DNA of 64,000 nucleotides from Paralvinella palmiformis (GCA_025642065.1 JAODUP010000148.1:653501-717500); one strand, 5' to 3'; numbered from the stretch's first letter, positions 45,912 through 57,597 are shown. Notes: generated by a model not told the origin, from the sequence alone. Numbers and translations are program-made.

Positions 45912-46399
45912 GGTCAATAACCTCCATTCGGTTAATGGGCTGTACCAGTTCGCGACTCACGAGTGGCCAAGCCCAAATAATGTTCCCATTACCAGTCTCG
46001 GCTCGTCGCAGAGGCTCACCATTAGTATATCGCTTCGGCGAAAAGCACCCACCCCCCCTTCCTCGGGAACATATCCGAAATTCGAGAATTACCAAACCCA
46101 GACCACGTGGGCAATGTTTATCGTCCGCAGCTAGTAAACACGTGCGGGTCGACATCACGCCATCCAATCAGCGGCTACGGTTGTGTTCTTCAATTGTTCT
46201 CGGCTTTGTTGTCATTGATCGATCAGCGATTGTTGACTGATCATCCTTAATCAGACCATGTATTTATCGTCTTTTGTAGGTCTTCGTGTTCCGACCCATT
46301 TCGTACACTTTTTGTACGTTTTAAGGCTCTTTGTTATATCTGGGCCATAAATGCTTCCGGTGAGCAACAAAATACGACTTGGATCCGGCTGAATACCGG

Positions 46400-47331
46400 C
46401 GTCGCCTTTCCAGGAAGTGACTAAGGTTTCTGTGCGCGTAAGAATGCAAATAATGCGTGTGCATGTTTGTGCGCTCGCGCACATGCGCAGCGCGTTACAT
46501 TATGGTGTTATAAAATACGTGCGAATGATGTGATAAATATTAGAGAGAACACACACACACACAGAGAGAGAGAGAGAGCACGCGCCACTCACACGGCATG
46601 GTCCACATACGACGGTATTCAACCCGAACAAACCCGAAGTCGTGGCTGCCCGAGATTCTGGGCGAGGTGTGCCCGACGACCAAAGTGGCATTTTGTGGGC
46701 GACGAGCGCCTCTTCTCGTTCCGGTTGGCCGACTCGCGGCGAGTTTTCGGCCGCCCCGAGTTGGGCAAGTCTCCAAGAGCCGAATGTCGCTAAACAATTG
46801 ACACGGTTACATTATGTATACGACCCAACTACCGCCGCGGCCGTACGTAGAGACAGAGAAGTGCTCCGGTCGCGCTTGCGTATGCGCGTTTGTGTATGTG
46901 TATCTCTCGTCTAGTTCATTCGGCATCGCCTTACTACCGGGTAGTCAGTCATTCAGTCAGTCAAGCCAACCAACTCGCTGACGTGGAAGTTAATATTTGC
47001 GCTCCCGTAGGCGTACGCACTCGAGGACCGCGATACCGAGAGACGGGGCCGCTTGCCGATCATTTTTACTTCGTCAGCCGCGTTTGACTTTGGTCCGTTC
47101 GTCTTGGCGGCCGACATTTTACCAGCCACTTGTTTGGCTAGCCGTCGTTAGGAACTTCAGTATCCGACTGATTCGTTGGTGTACCTATGTCGGAAGGGAC
47201 ACGACAGCAGATAGATGATATGTCCTTGTTTTTGAAGTGACGGGTTCACCGTGACGGAGTTAAGTTGTTTGGAGAATGAGGGAAAATAACTGTGAAGTCT
47301 CCACACCGAAACACGAGGAGATATATTTCAG
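46400..47331 (+). promoter_or_regulatory. CpG-rich promoter-like region and leader exon
   Basis: CpG-dense stretch unlike the AT-rich surroundings. A likely untranslated leader exon ends at 47331 with the donor TTTCAG|GTGAGT. It contains a short upstream ORF from ATG 47276. Confidence 0.5.
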
Positions 47332-47452
47332 GTGAGTACACTGTCACGTACAGACTAGCCATCGAAATCCCGTGCTAAAGTGTAATCGGTATGTTGTTGT
47401 GTTCTCGAGTACCGGCTAATCAGCCATTTCCTGTCCGCTTTTCAGATGGTAA
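47276..47452 (+). promoter_or_regulatory. Upstream ORF of 20 codons across the leader intron
   Basis: ATG 47276 reads MRENNCEVSTPKHEEIYF. After splicing 47331 to 47446 it adds R-W and stops at TAA 47450-47452, three bases before the main ATG. A second, out-of-frame ATG at 47446 has weaker context. Both could reduce translation of the main frame. Confidence 0.45.
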
Positions 47453-47455
47453 ACA

Positions 47456-49918
47456 ATGGCGGAGTCACAGCTCGAACGCGGCTTCATCGGGCCGCCGAAG
47501 AAGCTTATAAAGAGACGTTATGACCACGAGAAGCGATCCCGGAGCTCGGCCCGGAAGCGGAACATGTTCAGCTGGGAGAACGTCGACGGCGTCCGGATAC
47601 CGTACATCTTCCGCGCCGACAGGAAGTACGTCCTGGTCAGCGTCATCAACGAACAGCTGCTGGCCCGCTATCCGAGATGGTATCCTGAAGAGATTCTGAA
47701 CTGTCCGCCGCTGCTCAGCGTCGGGATCAGCGTCGAAGAGGCGGACATGCTGAACCAGATGGAGAAGCGGATCTTCGGCGACATCGGAGGTCCCTTCCTC
47801 ACCGGGGATCTCGTTGTCGAGTTGGACGCCGCGCTCAGCTTCTACGCCACTCTGCGCGATCACTACCAGCGCGAGGGAGGATCCGCTCCGACGCCGAAAG
47901 ACGGCACCCTGTTCATGCCGACGGATCCCAACAATTGGCCGGCCGTGGTCCAACAGCCGGGCACGCCGGTCAACGTCAACGACGTATCGATGGCCGGCGG
48001 CGATGTCAGACCCAACATACGGGCCTACGTACCCGGATATAGCGTCGGCTATATGCACGTCATCCCCGATGGCTGGGTACTCGTCCACAACGCCGTCGTA
48101 CCGTGTATACGCCGCATCACGGGCGCTGGACAATCGAAACTCTTGCCTCTTCCCGTCGTCGAAGAGGGCATCGGCAAGTTGACGCTGACGAACGGCGAAA
48201 TCGATTCGTCGCCGGTCGAATGTTTCGTTCTGTCGGCGATGTGCAGAGCTGTGGGGCACCAGTTCACGTTTCCGGCTGGTCTGAAGTTGATCAATTTAGG
48301 CGCAGTACTCGAGTCGACGCGCGATGTCTTATTGCACCGGCTTTCCGATCAGGATCCGTTTCAGTGCGCATTGGATATCATCAACAAACGGCTGCAGGAC
48401 GCAGAACTGCAGGGATTTATGTCGCCGACGTACGGCAGCAAGTCGACCTCAGCCGACCCACCGTCGGTCAAACAGTCGGAGCCGACCTATAAAGCCGTGC
48501 CTCCGGAAGGGGAAAACACAGTTGGGAAGGATGATTCGTGCCTCAATTGTCCAACGACAGCGAGCACTAATAAAATTAATACGAGCAGCGACGAAGGATT
48601 CGCCGAGCTTTGTGCCGCCGAAGTTCTGGATCTGAGTATGCATAGGTCTTGCGAGCGGGTAGATCCTGGACGTGACGTTAAGGCAGCAAAGCCGACTGTC
48701 AGGAGTAAGGATGCCATAGAGGGTGGGTTTGGATGTAACGGGAATACGACAGCTCCAGAACTGGTGAATAGCGCAAACCTAGGACAAGTAGAGGATGGTG
48801 AACTGAAAGCAGAGCAGGCCGTTTCAAAGACTTTATTCGATAAATCAACTGAGAATAAATTAACCGGGTCATTCGCTGCCATGCCTACTCCAGAAAATGT
48901 AAATCAGTTCCAGCAGCCACCAAATGGCATGCCCATGCCTACCCCAGAAAATGTAAATCTGTTCCAGCAGCCATCAAATGTCATGCCCATGACTATTCCA
49001 GAAAAAGTAAATCTGTTCCAGCAGCCACCAAATGGCATGCCCATGCCTACCCCAGAAAATGTAAATCTGTTCCAGCAGCCACGAAGCATAAATGAACGAA
49101 ACATGGTTACGTACACAAGAAGTTTACAGAACGTTGGAACAGCTGCTCAAAATACTGCAACCACTCACCATAATTTGATGCCCGTACAAACGGTAGACGC
49201 TCAGCCCACAATCGCGTCTGGTTCATTACTGGGATGTAATAACCTCACGACAGTCCGCAAGGAAGACATCCAGTCAATGAATCCTCCCATCGCGATTCCT
49301 AGAGGCAAAAAACGCAAGACAGCAGACCTCCGTGTGGATAACGGCAAGCGAAATGCGAAGCGAAATACTTCGAAGCAGAAGAATGATCACTTGTTAGCGT
49401 TTCTTAGCAAACAAAATGGACTTCTTCCCGTGCCTGGACCAGTGGACCAGAGATGCGAGAAGTCATCGGCGGCGGTACCTTGTACGCTGTATCAGTTGAC
49501 GCTTAAAAGGTGTAGGGCACTATTTGGCGAAAGAATTGTCCAAGACGGGAGGGTTCAGCCCGAGAGAAACCTTACGAAAGGCCACCTGAAGAAATGGCTC
49601 ATGACGAGAAGCAAGGCACAGAAACATGCCACTAAAAGGGCGACGGATGTTGGAGTAGGGAAGCCCGTCAGCAGAAAAATCAAACGACACAAATCAGTTC
49701 GCAAACATTCCCAAATGGCCGAATCTCCGTGCAAGTCGACGGATCCGGATACTAACAGCCAAGCTTCTAAAGAAGGAATCGTGACCAGTCTGAGTGCAAC
49801 AGACAAAAATCCCGGAGGCGAAACGTCGTCATCTGTATCGAGTTCGAACCAGCGAGGTACAACAGGATATGATTCATCGAAACCTAAAAGACCCCGCTGT
49901 ATTCCAACCTTGTGTCAG
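47456..49918 (+). CDS. Coding exon 1 of the large unknown gene
   Basis: Holds the paired modules (FSWENVDGVRIPYIFRADRK; DGWVLVHNAVVPCIRR), the sequence PVECFVLSAMCRAVGHQFTF, the 18-aa repeats and the basic stretch. Reading past the donor gives only six more codons, supporting the splice site. Confidence 0.9.
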
Positions 49919-52697
49919 GTAAGGAAGGAGTCGTGCTAGTCTGTTTTTTTGTTTGTTGTATTCTTTGTTTTCTTGTCAAGAATTATGGGATACGTTATTG
50001 ACCGACGAAATAACGCCTCGTCACTGGCTTCAATAAATAATGTTCGCATCGGGTGTTTAGTGGGTCACGGTTGTTTAGTAGTAAAAGACGTAGTGATGGC
50101 GTACTTTTGTTTGAAGTACAATGCAGAATATGAATCTATCCAGGTACCCGACGACCAACGAACAGCAGCGTGTATTTGTTTCGGTTCACTTGCACACCGA
50201 TAAGGTATTCATGAGTACGAAAAATATCAAGAATACGGTTTTGGCTGTCGTGTATTGGATCATCAGTAAGGAGCATGTCGTGCCATTGTTTGACCTCTTC
50301 CGTTAGAATATTTAAAATTCTACGCTTAATATGGAGATGTTTCGCATATCATTTACCCTTCATCGTTTGCTGTCCGAATGGGCGTAGATTTTCTGAAAAG
50401 CTGCAGCAATGCGCCACTGCAATTGGCAATAATGATGCGAGCGGCTGTTTTCTCACCTGAACAGTAGTGAACAAGATTCCGATTGTACTTTGAGCGTTAA
50501 CTGTGTTAATAGATCACAACGAAAAACAATTGATATCGCCAAAAATCATTAGTTTTAATTCGGAGCAATTTTCTCCCGAAGAGCTACCATAAAATATATT
50601 CTGCACGCCAGGAAGCGGGTAGTGTTAAATGGAGATGTATTGAAGTTATGGTTTTTCATTTTAGAAATGCACAACGTTTAGTATCGTCATCGTCCTAATA
50701 TCGATGATTGTTACTGGGGCGCCTCCGTGGTCTAACGGTAGCCTGGTGGATCACGGATCACTACCACCCGTGTTCGAATCTCGGCGTGGGCATAGATGAA
50801 GGGTGTTTCATCTTCGACTTAACTTCATTACCTTCGGATGTCGCTCTTCCCATTTAGTCTACCATGCCCATGAAAGTGGCCGTAAACCATCAATTATTAT
50901 TATTGATGATTGTTATTAAAAAATCACTGGAGGCCATTTTCTTTCAGACGAACATAATATCAGAATTATTTATAGTTTGGAGCTAGAATTGTCAGCAAGA
51001 ATCTGCCCCACAACATACGTAACGCTGATCAGACCCCGTCAGCTGCACTAAATTCGAACCCTGAGTATACGTATGGTTTGCACATAATAATTTATAGGGC
51101 ATTCATGATTCGAATCTCAGTCATACCCAAACCAACAAAAAACACTTTCACTCGCTCTACGATTTAAAAACTCCGCCAGAAACTGTTTTAATAATTCGCA
51201 TTGCATCTTCTATTTCGTGGCCTTCACAAGTGCCACCAGTCATAAGGGTAGTTATTGCCTAACTAACTAAAACACATTTAAACTTAAACTTTAAGCCCGT
51301 ATCAGCTAACAGAGACACAAGTCCATGACCTCCTCGGCGATTCCTGCATACGGACATGTGATGATTGGTGTTTTGCGGCCACTTTTTTGCACGTTGTAGG
51401 CTAAATAGGACGAGCGACCTCCAAAGGTAATGGAGCGAAGTCAAAAATGAAACACCCTTCAGATATGCCCACGCCGAGATTCGAGCTCTGGTGGTAGTGA
51501 TCTGTGATCCAGCGCGCTGCCAGTTAGGCCACGGAGGCGCCCTGCACTGAGATGTGTCAAAGAAGCCTGTTTTATTTTTTAATTCAAACTCAGTTCACCT
51601 AGTCTTTTCTGAATAATCGCCAGCTCTGACGCAGGAGATGCGTGTGTTTATGGTCTATTTCCTACTTCCTGAATTCATTCATCGTTTAGCTTGGCGTTTT
51701 CTGTCTGCGGCTTGATAGAATCTGTATACTATATGTCAGCTTGTTTAGTACAGTCGCCAATACGGTGGCGTTGTTGGTGGACCTGCGGGCAAAAAACGGC
51801 TTCCTTCCCGTCTCACCGAAAGAAGGCGCTAGTACCTAGATGGCGGATTACAGTTGTCTTACCATTGCTCGTCGTATCCAATAAACATATGTAGTAACAA
51901 TAATCATAACCTAGCCGAAGCTAGCTAACATTTTCAGGAACAAACGACACTTGGCGAATCGGTGCTGAGTAAACGTCAGGCTGTACACGGTTAATGCCTA
52001 AATTGTGTGCGAATGCGCATGCGTGCACTTGGGCATGAGTACTTGCACGAAATAGTTTTATCTGCCCACTTCCTAGTGTAAACAACCGTCACGGAAAAAC
52101 AACATTTGGCAGACAGAATATGCACTGTTATTGTTTTGCTTACCTATAAAGCACATATATTACCTGTGTGTTGAGTTTTTCTTCCACTTTATGTTGTCAA
52201 CGTCATGCTTCCCGACCTTAATGTCGTTTACCTCTTTATTTTTTTTATAATTTCTATCTTTTAGATTTTGTTTATTGCAATTCAAATAGGAGTTTACAGA
52301 GTTAACTGTCCCCAATGTTGGGTAGTTGGTAATTTTTACCTATAGCTAAGGTGTATTCGAGCATCTAGGTCATCATAACCACCGCCCAAACCATCATCAT
52401 CATCATCATCGTTATCATCATCATCGTTGTTGTTATTAGTTTATCGCCATATACGGATCTTTTCCATGGTGTACACGATGCTGCAGACCTCTCAGTGTTT
52501 TATGTCTGTATAGGATGTTTCAGCCATCAATAAATGGCTTAATGTTATTATGGTAAGCAGTAGCCCGTCAGTCGTATATGGTTCAAGTATGACCAGCACC
52601 GAAGCTTAACAGATCAACAACTCACTCATTCATCCATTTATACAACACACACGCATGCATGTAAACACACATGCTTTCTCTCTCTATCTTATATACA

Positions 52698-52755
<58 letters not shown>

Positions 52756-55655
52756 CACATATATTCAGACACCCACACAAGTGTGAAGTCTTGCACACGC
52801 ACGTATGCACGCAGGCACACACGCATTTATAGGTAACTTTAGAAGTTACTTGAAAATATTTATTCCCCCCCCCCATCAGTTTTATTACTCAAATACACTA
52901 AATGTATTGTTTATTATACCAATTGTTTTGTAGCAGGCTTTAAAAAGTACTGCAATAATAGCTAAACAAAAAGCCATACTTTTTGTCTTTTCAGCTGGTT
53001 GATGATATCAACAAGCCTCCAGTAAAACACAAGAGGAAATGCCCCTTTGCTGATGCTGGCAGTCTTCCAAAGTTGCCATTTCTCGGGTTAAATGGATCTC
53101 ACATGCTGTCATCCATGGAATATGGCACACAGGCAAGTCCTTCAGCCAACAAAGACGTGCCTACCGCGCAGCCTGTGGCCAAGGTGAGAAAGATCAGATC
53201 CGGATCTCGGAAGAAGAAAGGCAGAAGCTTCCTGAATGGAGAAATGAAACCGACCTCTGGTGAAACACCTTCTGTGAGGCTGGAAACAAGAACAGCTGTC
53301 AGCAAATGGATTACTGTTAATGGAACGGATGTCGAAAGAAATGATTCTGGATCACCAGTGAACAGTGTTGATCATTATCTTCGTAATCAGACTCAATCGA
53401 CCACTCAAACCGACTTGACGAATATCCAGCGTGATCGGACAAGTTACGTTGAGATATCCGGATGCGGAAGGGCGGAAGCTTCTCGCATTCCATCGCAGTA
53501 TGATAAGCCACACGTAGGACAGATGAATGGCATTCAGGATGCTGATCCCGTAAGGCCAGCCTGTGGTTATCCTTCATCAGCTAGATCGATCACATCGGAG
53601 AAATGTGACCGTCAACGAAACGAAGGAGCCAGTGACCGAAGCAAAGGAAACGCGGATGGGAATAATTTGCTGGCGACCAGCTCAATATTAGCTGAGACCA
53701 ATGAGCTCTTAGAAGGTAGAGTCGATGACGACAGAGAGAAACTGCCAACTCATGGTGTGAGTGATGTCCCCAGTACTATGGGGCCCAGCCTAAGGCCGGA
53801 TTGTCTAACCAATGATTCAGACGTTACAGGCAATGGTGTGCCAGTACCTGTACCTCAGTTTAGACCAGACGTCCATACATTGTCAGGTAATAAGGATGAC
53901 GTCGTTGCCAGGTCAAAGGCCACCTTCACACCGCTTCATAATACAGCAACTCCGACTAGCCACGAAGATCACACAAGTAGCACAGCGCCAATCATGTTCT
54001 CTCCTGTCGGTAATGTAGCAAATCCGTCAGTTGTGGGAAGCCATGCCAATTGCTCGGCACCTACCATGCCAAGGCCTGTCACTAACGTAACCAATTCTTC
54101 GGATGAAACAGGCCATGTCAAGAGCTGGACAAATCCCATATTGCGGCCAGTAACTGATCTAGCTCAACCTGCACGTGTTGCTGACCGTATAAACAAGCCA
54201 GTAGATCCATTATTACAGCCAGTTATTGATACAGCGAGACTTCCAAGTGTTGGAGACCAGACCAAGAGCACAGTGAATCCCCCATCAAGGGCAGTTAATG
54301 ATGTGCAAAGATGTGTTGCAGACAATACTGATGGTATAGCGAATCCATCAGTTAGGCCAGTAATCGATACAGCAAGACCTTTCGGTGTTGCAGACCAGAC
54401 CAAGAATACAGTGAATTCGCCATTAAAGCCAGTTAATGATATGCTAAAACCCTCAGATGTGGCAGACAATATCAACAGCTCAGTGAATCCTACACCAAGG
54501 CCAGTTATTGACATAGAAAAACCAACAGGTGTTGGAGACCATATCAACGGCTCCGTTAATCCCCCATTAAGATCCGTTGCTGATATAGCCAAATCTCCGG
54601 ACATTCTTAGTCATACTAATAGCTCAGTAAGTCCACCAACAAGGCCAGTTAATGATATACCAGAACCCCCACAAACTGCTTATCATATCAGCAGCTCAGT
54701 AAATCCGCCATTAAGGCCAGTTTCCGATATAGCAAACGCATCAGGTGCTGCAGACCATATCAGCAGCTCAGCGAATACCCCATTAAGGCCAGTTGCTGAC
54801 ACAGCAAATTCATCAAGCTATTCCAGTCATATCAGCAGTTCAATAAATCCTGTTTTAAGGCCAGCGACTGATATAACAGAATTTACGGGTGATTCAATAC
54901 ATATCAATCATTTGCCAGCCTCGATATTCATGCCAGTTAGCCATGTTTTTGGCTCAGTGGAGAACGTCAGAACGTCAGTTAATAACATCCCAAGTAATGT
55001 GTATGGTTCACCTCTACCTGTAATTGGGCCAGTTCATACTGGTGCCATTTTACCCAGTGATATTAAAACCGCCAATGGTTCGATCGATGTAGGTCTAAAC
55101 CGTGTTAGTATTGCTCAGCAATTACTCACTAATGTAAGCCATACCACCACTTCATCATATTCCTTATCTGGACCCGTTTCCAATGCCCACAGTGTCAAAA
55201 ACTCGATTGAATCCACCCCGCGGCTAGTTAGTACTTTAAACAGTTCTTCAGTTATTGAAAGTTCCGTTGTTGTTGCTACGACGAAGTCAGAATTTACGTC
55301 GGAAAACAACGGCATTCCACCTGCTCAAGTGCACTACTTCCACCGTATGCCAGTACCCGTACTGAAGCCAGTCTACAGAGTGGCGCTGCCAGCATGTGGT
55401 GCGGTGAGAACGGCTTCCAAAACGCGGCATATCTCGGCGCCAATTAGTGCAGTAGCAGTATTATCAGGTAACGCGAACCAAACGGGAGATGATAAGGGCC
55501 ACCACGCCGAGACGACCACGCCCGTGTCATCGTCGACTGGCGACGTAGAAACAGCACAATCTTCGAACAGTGGTGCTAACAGAGTTACCGATAAGGCATT
55601 ACAAGCTTCTGACGTCAGTAACCCGGCGGAGATCAAATTAATGTCGGTAGAATAA
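47456..55655 (+). CDS. Large unknown protein, probably nuclear, 1707 aa in two coding exons
   Basis: Coding exons 47456-49918 (821 codons, donor CAG|GTAAGG) and 52995-55655 (acceptor CTTTTCAG), phase 0. The start ATG lies in AACAATGG, 10 bp inside the second exon of the transcript. The N-terminus is basic (KKLIKRRYDHEKRSRSSARK). Two modules share a W-x-x-V-x-x-x-x-V/I-P-x-I-x-R core at residues 40-53 and 207-220. Four 18-aa repeats follow at about 475-545, then a strongly basic region from about 615 (GKKRKTADLRVDNGKR) to 770. The second exon is Ser/Thr/Asn-rich with thirteen 24-aa repeats. No enzyme or membrane motif is seen. Codon use in the first 1 kb is GC-rich. I cannot name the family; nuclear location is inferred from the basic segments. 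Confidence 0.85.
48880..49083 (+). repeat. 54-bp in-frame tandem repeat, four units
   Basis: Encodes MPTPENVNLFQQPPNGMP-type units. Unit 3 is diverged (TIPEKV). The high nucleotide identity suggests recent expansion. Confidence 0.93.
50717..50915 (+). mobile_element. SINE family 1 copy, full length
   Basis: A box GTGGTCTAACGGTAGC, B box GTTCGAATC, body and an ATCAATTATTATT tail, in the intron of the large gene. Confidence 0.92.
51355..51543 (-). mobile_element. SINE family 1 copy, full length
   Basis: Minus-strand copy 440 bp from an opposite-oriented one, so transcripts of the intron could fold into a hairpin. Confidence 0.92.
52699..52751. repeat. (TA)n microsatellite
   Basis: About 25 TA units near the 3' end of the intron. 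Confidence 0.95.
52995..55655 (+). CDS. Coding exon 2 of the large unknown gene
   Basis: Begins LVDDINKPPVKHKRKCPF and ends EIKLMSVE at TAA. It contains a basic patch KVRKIRSGSRKKKGRSF and the 24-aa repeat array. It continues the composition of exon 1 and is open for 886 codons, which cannot be chance. Confidence 0.92.
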   Translation: MVDDINKPPVKHKRKCPFADAGSLPKLPFLGLNGSHMLSSMEYGTQASPSANKDVPTAQPVAKVRKIRSGSRKKKGRSFLNGEMKPTSGETPSVRLETRTAVSKWITVNGTDVERNDSGSPVNSVDHYLRNQTQSTTQTDLTNIQRDRTSYVEISGCGRAEASRIPSQYDKPHVGQMNGIQDADPVRPACGYPSSARSITSEKCDRQRNEGASDRSKGNADGNNLLATSSILAETNELLEGRVDDDREKLPTHGVSDVPSTMGPSLRPDCLTNDSDVTGNGVPVPVPQFRPDVHTLSGNKDDVVARSKATFTPLHNTATPTSHEDHTSSTAPIMFSPVGNVANPSVVGSHANCSAPTMPRPVTNVTNSSDETGHVKSWTNPILRPVTDLAQPARVADRINKPVDPLLQPVIDTARLPSVGDQTKSTVNPPSRAVNDVQRCVADNTDGIANPSVRPVIDTARPFGVADQTKNTVNSPLKPVNDMLKPSDVADNINSSVNPTPRPVIDIEKPTGVGDHINGSVNPPLRSVADIAKSPDILSHTNSSVSPPTRPVNDIPEPPQTAYHISSSVNPPLRPVSDIANASGAADHISSSANTPLRPVADTANSSSYSSHISSSINPVLRPATDITEFTGDSIHINHLPASIFMPVSHVFGSVENVRTSVNNIPSNVYGSPLPVIGPVHTGAILPSDIKTANGSIDVGLNRVSIAQQLLTNVSHTTTSSYSLSGPVSNAHSVKNSIESTPRLVSTLNSSSVIESSVVVATTKSEFTSENNGIPPAQVHYFHRMPVPVLKPVYRVALPACGAVRTASKTRHISAPISAVAVLSGNANQTGDDKGHHAETTTPVSSSTGDVETAQSSNSGANRVTDKALQASDVSNPAEIKLMSVE
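53982..54918 (+). repeat. 72-bp in-frame repeat, thirteen 24-aa units
   Basis: Units follow NPPLRPVxDIA-x(3)-G-V-A-D-x-I-N-S-S-V. The conserved core is R-P-V-x-D-I, then D/S-H-I-S/N-S-S. Divergence increases toward both ends. One unit lacks a residue. Confidence 0.88.
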
Positions 55656-56175
55656 CACTGCGATGCTTTCGGGTCATGTCAACCGAGTCCAAGGCAAGCC
55701 GGAGTCTATAGACGAGTCGCGTGGTACTGCTGAGCCTTCGATAAAGCGGGTCAGCGAGGAATTGAAGTCACCGAGAAGTGACGTCTTCCAGGTTAACGGG
55801 ATTAAAGAGAATTCAGAAACGCCAGTTAGATCGAAGTCATTTCCGGAATACGTAGAAGAGAAGCTAGAGAAGAGCCAAATTCTTCAAAATATGGAAGGAA
55901 ATCCTGAATATGCGATTGACCGCCCGGGTGCGAGTGAAACGAAGGATGCGACACCGAAACAAGAAGTGCATAGCTCATCAGCTCCAGAAATTTCTACCTT
56001 GAGCAAAACTTCACACGACGGGAGGTGTCATGGTGTCTTTCCGAACGGTCACCGTGTGCTATCAGTGGATGCTAAAACCAGCGACGATCCAGAACGGATC
56101 GTCATCCGGATTAGTGGTTTGACGAACTGTATCCGCGTGGAAGATGTTGACGAGCGACATGTTGATGGTGACTAG
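55656..56175 (+). CDS. 170-codon ORF directly after the large gene's stop, other frame
   Basis: ATG at 55663, 8 nt past TAA, opens MLSGHVNRVQGKPESIDESR and continues to a stop at 56173, ending VEDVDERHVDGD. It has the same Ser/Lys/Glu/Pro-rich make-up as the preceding exon. Its frame joins the upstream one if a single base of the TAA region is discounted. It may be the true C-terminus behind a frameshift or assembly error, a separate frame used by an alternative splice, or a non-translated remnant. Confidence 0.5.
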
Positions 56176-56573
56176 AGACCGTGGAAGTCACTTCCATGTA
56201 ACGAGCCCGGATTACTTCAGATGTTTAAGGGCTGAGCTAACTATGGTAGTTGTGTATATGCACCCGTTCGCATTTCTTGGAGATGGTGGGGGCGCTGCTA
56301 TACCGCAATGGTAGAAACATGCCGCTGCATACCTCCGTTCTCGCCTATATATCCCTATATAACAGCGATGAGGCTAAACAAATTGCTCCATCACTCACCT
56401 GGCCATCCACCCACTCACTCATTCACCCACTCACTCACTTACTCACCCACTAACGGAGATAGTGGGGTAGATTGCCCATCCAAAAGTATTTCAAGACGTT
56501 AAGATACGGTCCAGATGGATTCTTTCTAACCGAAATGTGCAGATTATAATTTCAAAGACAGTTTCTTCTATTT

Positions 56574-56576
<3 letters not shown>

Positions 56577-56606
<30 letters not shown>
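56577..56606. repeat. (TA)n microsatellite
   Basis: Fifteen TA units in the presumed 3' UTR; the Ile-Tyr ORFs are artefacts. Confidence 0.9.
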
Positions 56607-56607
<1 letters not shown>

Positions 56608-57249
56608 CCATGCCTCGTTTGAGCCAGGCATTTACCAGCAATCTGCTGTACGATCGTGCGTACACCGTTCATGGCTAGCGGCGGGCCTGTTGATATTTGT
56701 ATTAGTACTAAAACCGACCCCACAATGCTATTTGCTGTTGTTGGGCTATTATACGGAAGTGGTTGTGGTTGTCTGATTGGACGAGAGGTTGTCGAAATAC
56801 TCAAAACCTGAAAATTTACACTTTGTCCTTTTGTTGGTTGGTTGGTGCTGATTTGTTTGTGATTGTTTGTTTGTTTGTTTGTTTGTTTGTTTGTGCTAAC
56901 ACTAACTATGGAAAGTCATAACATGTTTTCTTTCTGTTACAGTTCGAATTTTGTTCTGACGTTGCGTGAACGATGTGTCCGAGTTTCTTGTTTATTTTGT
57001 TACCTAGTTTATTTCACCGTTTTTGGGGTGTTTATTTTTTGAGGGGGGGTGTTTTTTTATAGAACGAAGATTTATTTAGTTTGTTATCGTATGCCGATCG
57101 ATGGCCAGTGTTTTCTTATTGATGTGTCCTCCTCCCTTGATTACCTTCGCCAGTGGCCAGTAAAACGCGACACAAGATGTATTTCAAGTTCATCCTCGCA
57201 CGAGTCTCTTCCCATTTTACAGCGTTTTGTATATCGACTTATTATGAAC

Positions 57250-57255
57250 AATAAA
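57250..57255 (+). terminator. Candidate polyadenylation signal of the large gene
   Basis: AATAAA followed by an A-rich stretch, about 1.1 kb past the last ORF. Confidence 0.45.
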
Positions 57256-57432
57256 CTATTTGAAAAAAAACAAGAAAAAAACAAACAAGCAATCGTTTCT
57301 TTGTCTTTTGTTGACTGAATGGCGTCCCGAATCATTACGGATCAATAGTGTAGAGGCGAATAAAATAAACATCGCCGTTGTCGTGGTCGAAATATGAAAT
57401 CGGAAAATCGATCACTTTGAAGGCTTGTGACA

Positions 57433-57565
57433 TGATGATGATGATGATGATAATGATGATGATGATGATGATGATGATGATTACGTTTGAATTGTATACC
57501 CATATCGCACCAAAATTGGACAATAAATGGCGCATGAAAAGATAACGAACATTAATTTGGCAGTG

Positions 57566-57597
<32 letters not shown>

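Larger units (their letters stand above)
40494..47275. other. Repeat-rich interval between the AKR relic and the 47-56 kb gene
   Basis: Holds four SINE family 1 copies, a dispersed 150-bp repeat in two copies, a 29-bp tandem triplet, several (TA)n tracts and poly-G/C runs. ORFs at 41586-42077, 43313-43594 and 43542-44073 have no recognised domain. From about 46400 the sequence becomes CpG-rich, as at a promoter. Confidence 0.5.
49919..52994 (+). other. Intron of the large unknown gene
   Basis: About 3.1 kb bounded by GTAAGG and a pyrimidine-rich CTTTTCAG. Contains two SINE family 1 copies in opposite orientation, an ATC-rich run near 52396-52425 and a (TA)n at 52699-52751. Short ORFs show no coding character. 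Confidence 0.85.

Noticed and set aside
47465..48259. 264-aa ORF on the minus strand
   Set aside because: It is antisense to the first coding exon of the large gene and results from GC-rich codon bias; it has no domain and its composition mirrors the plus frame.
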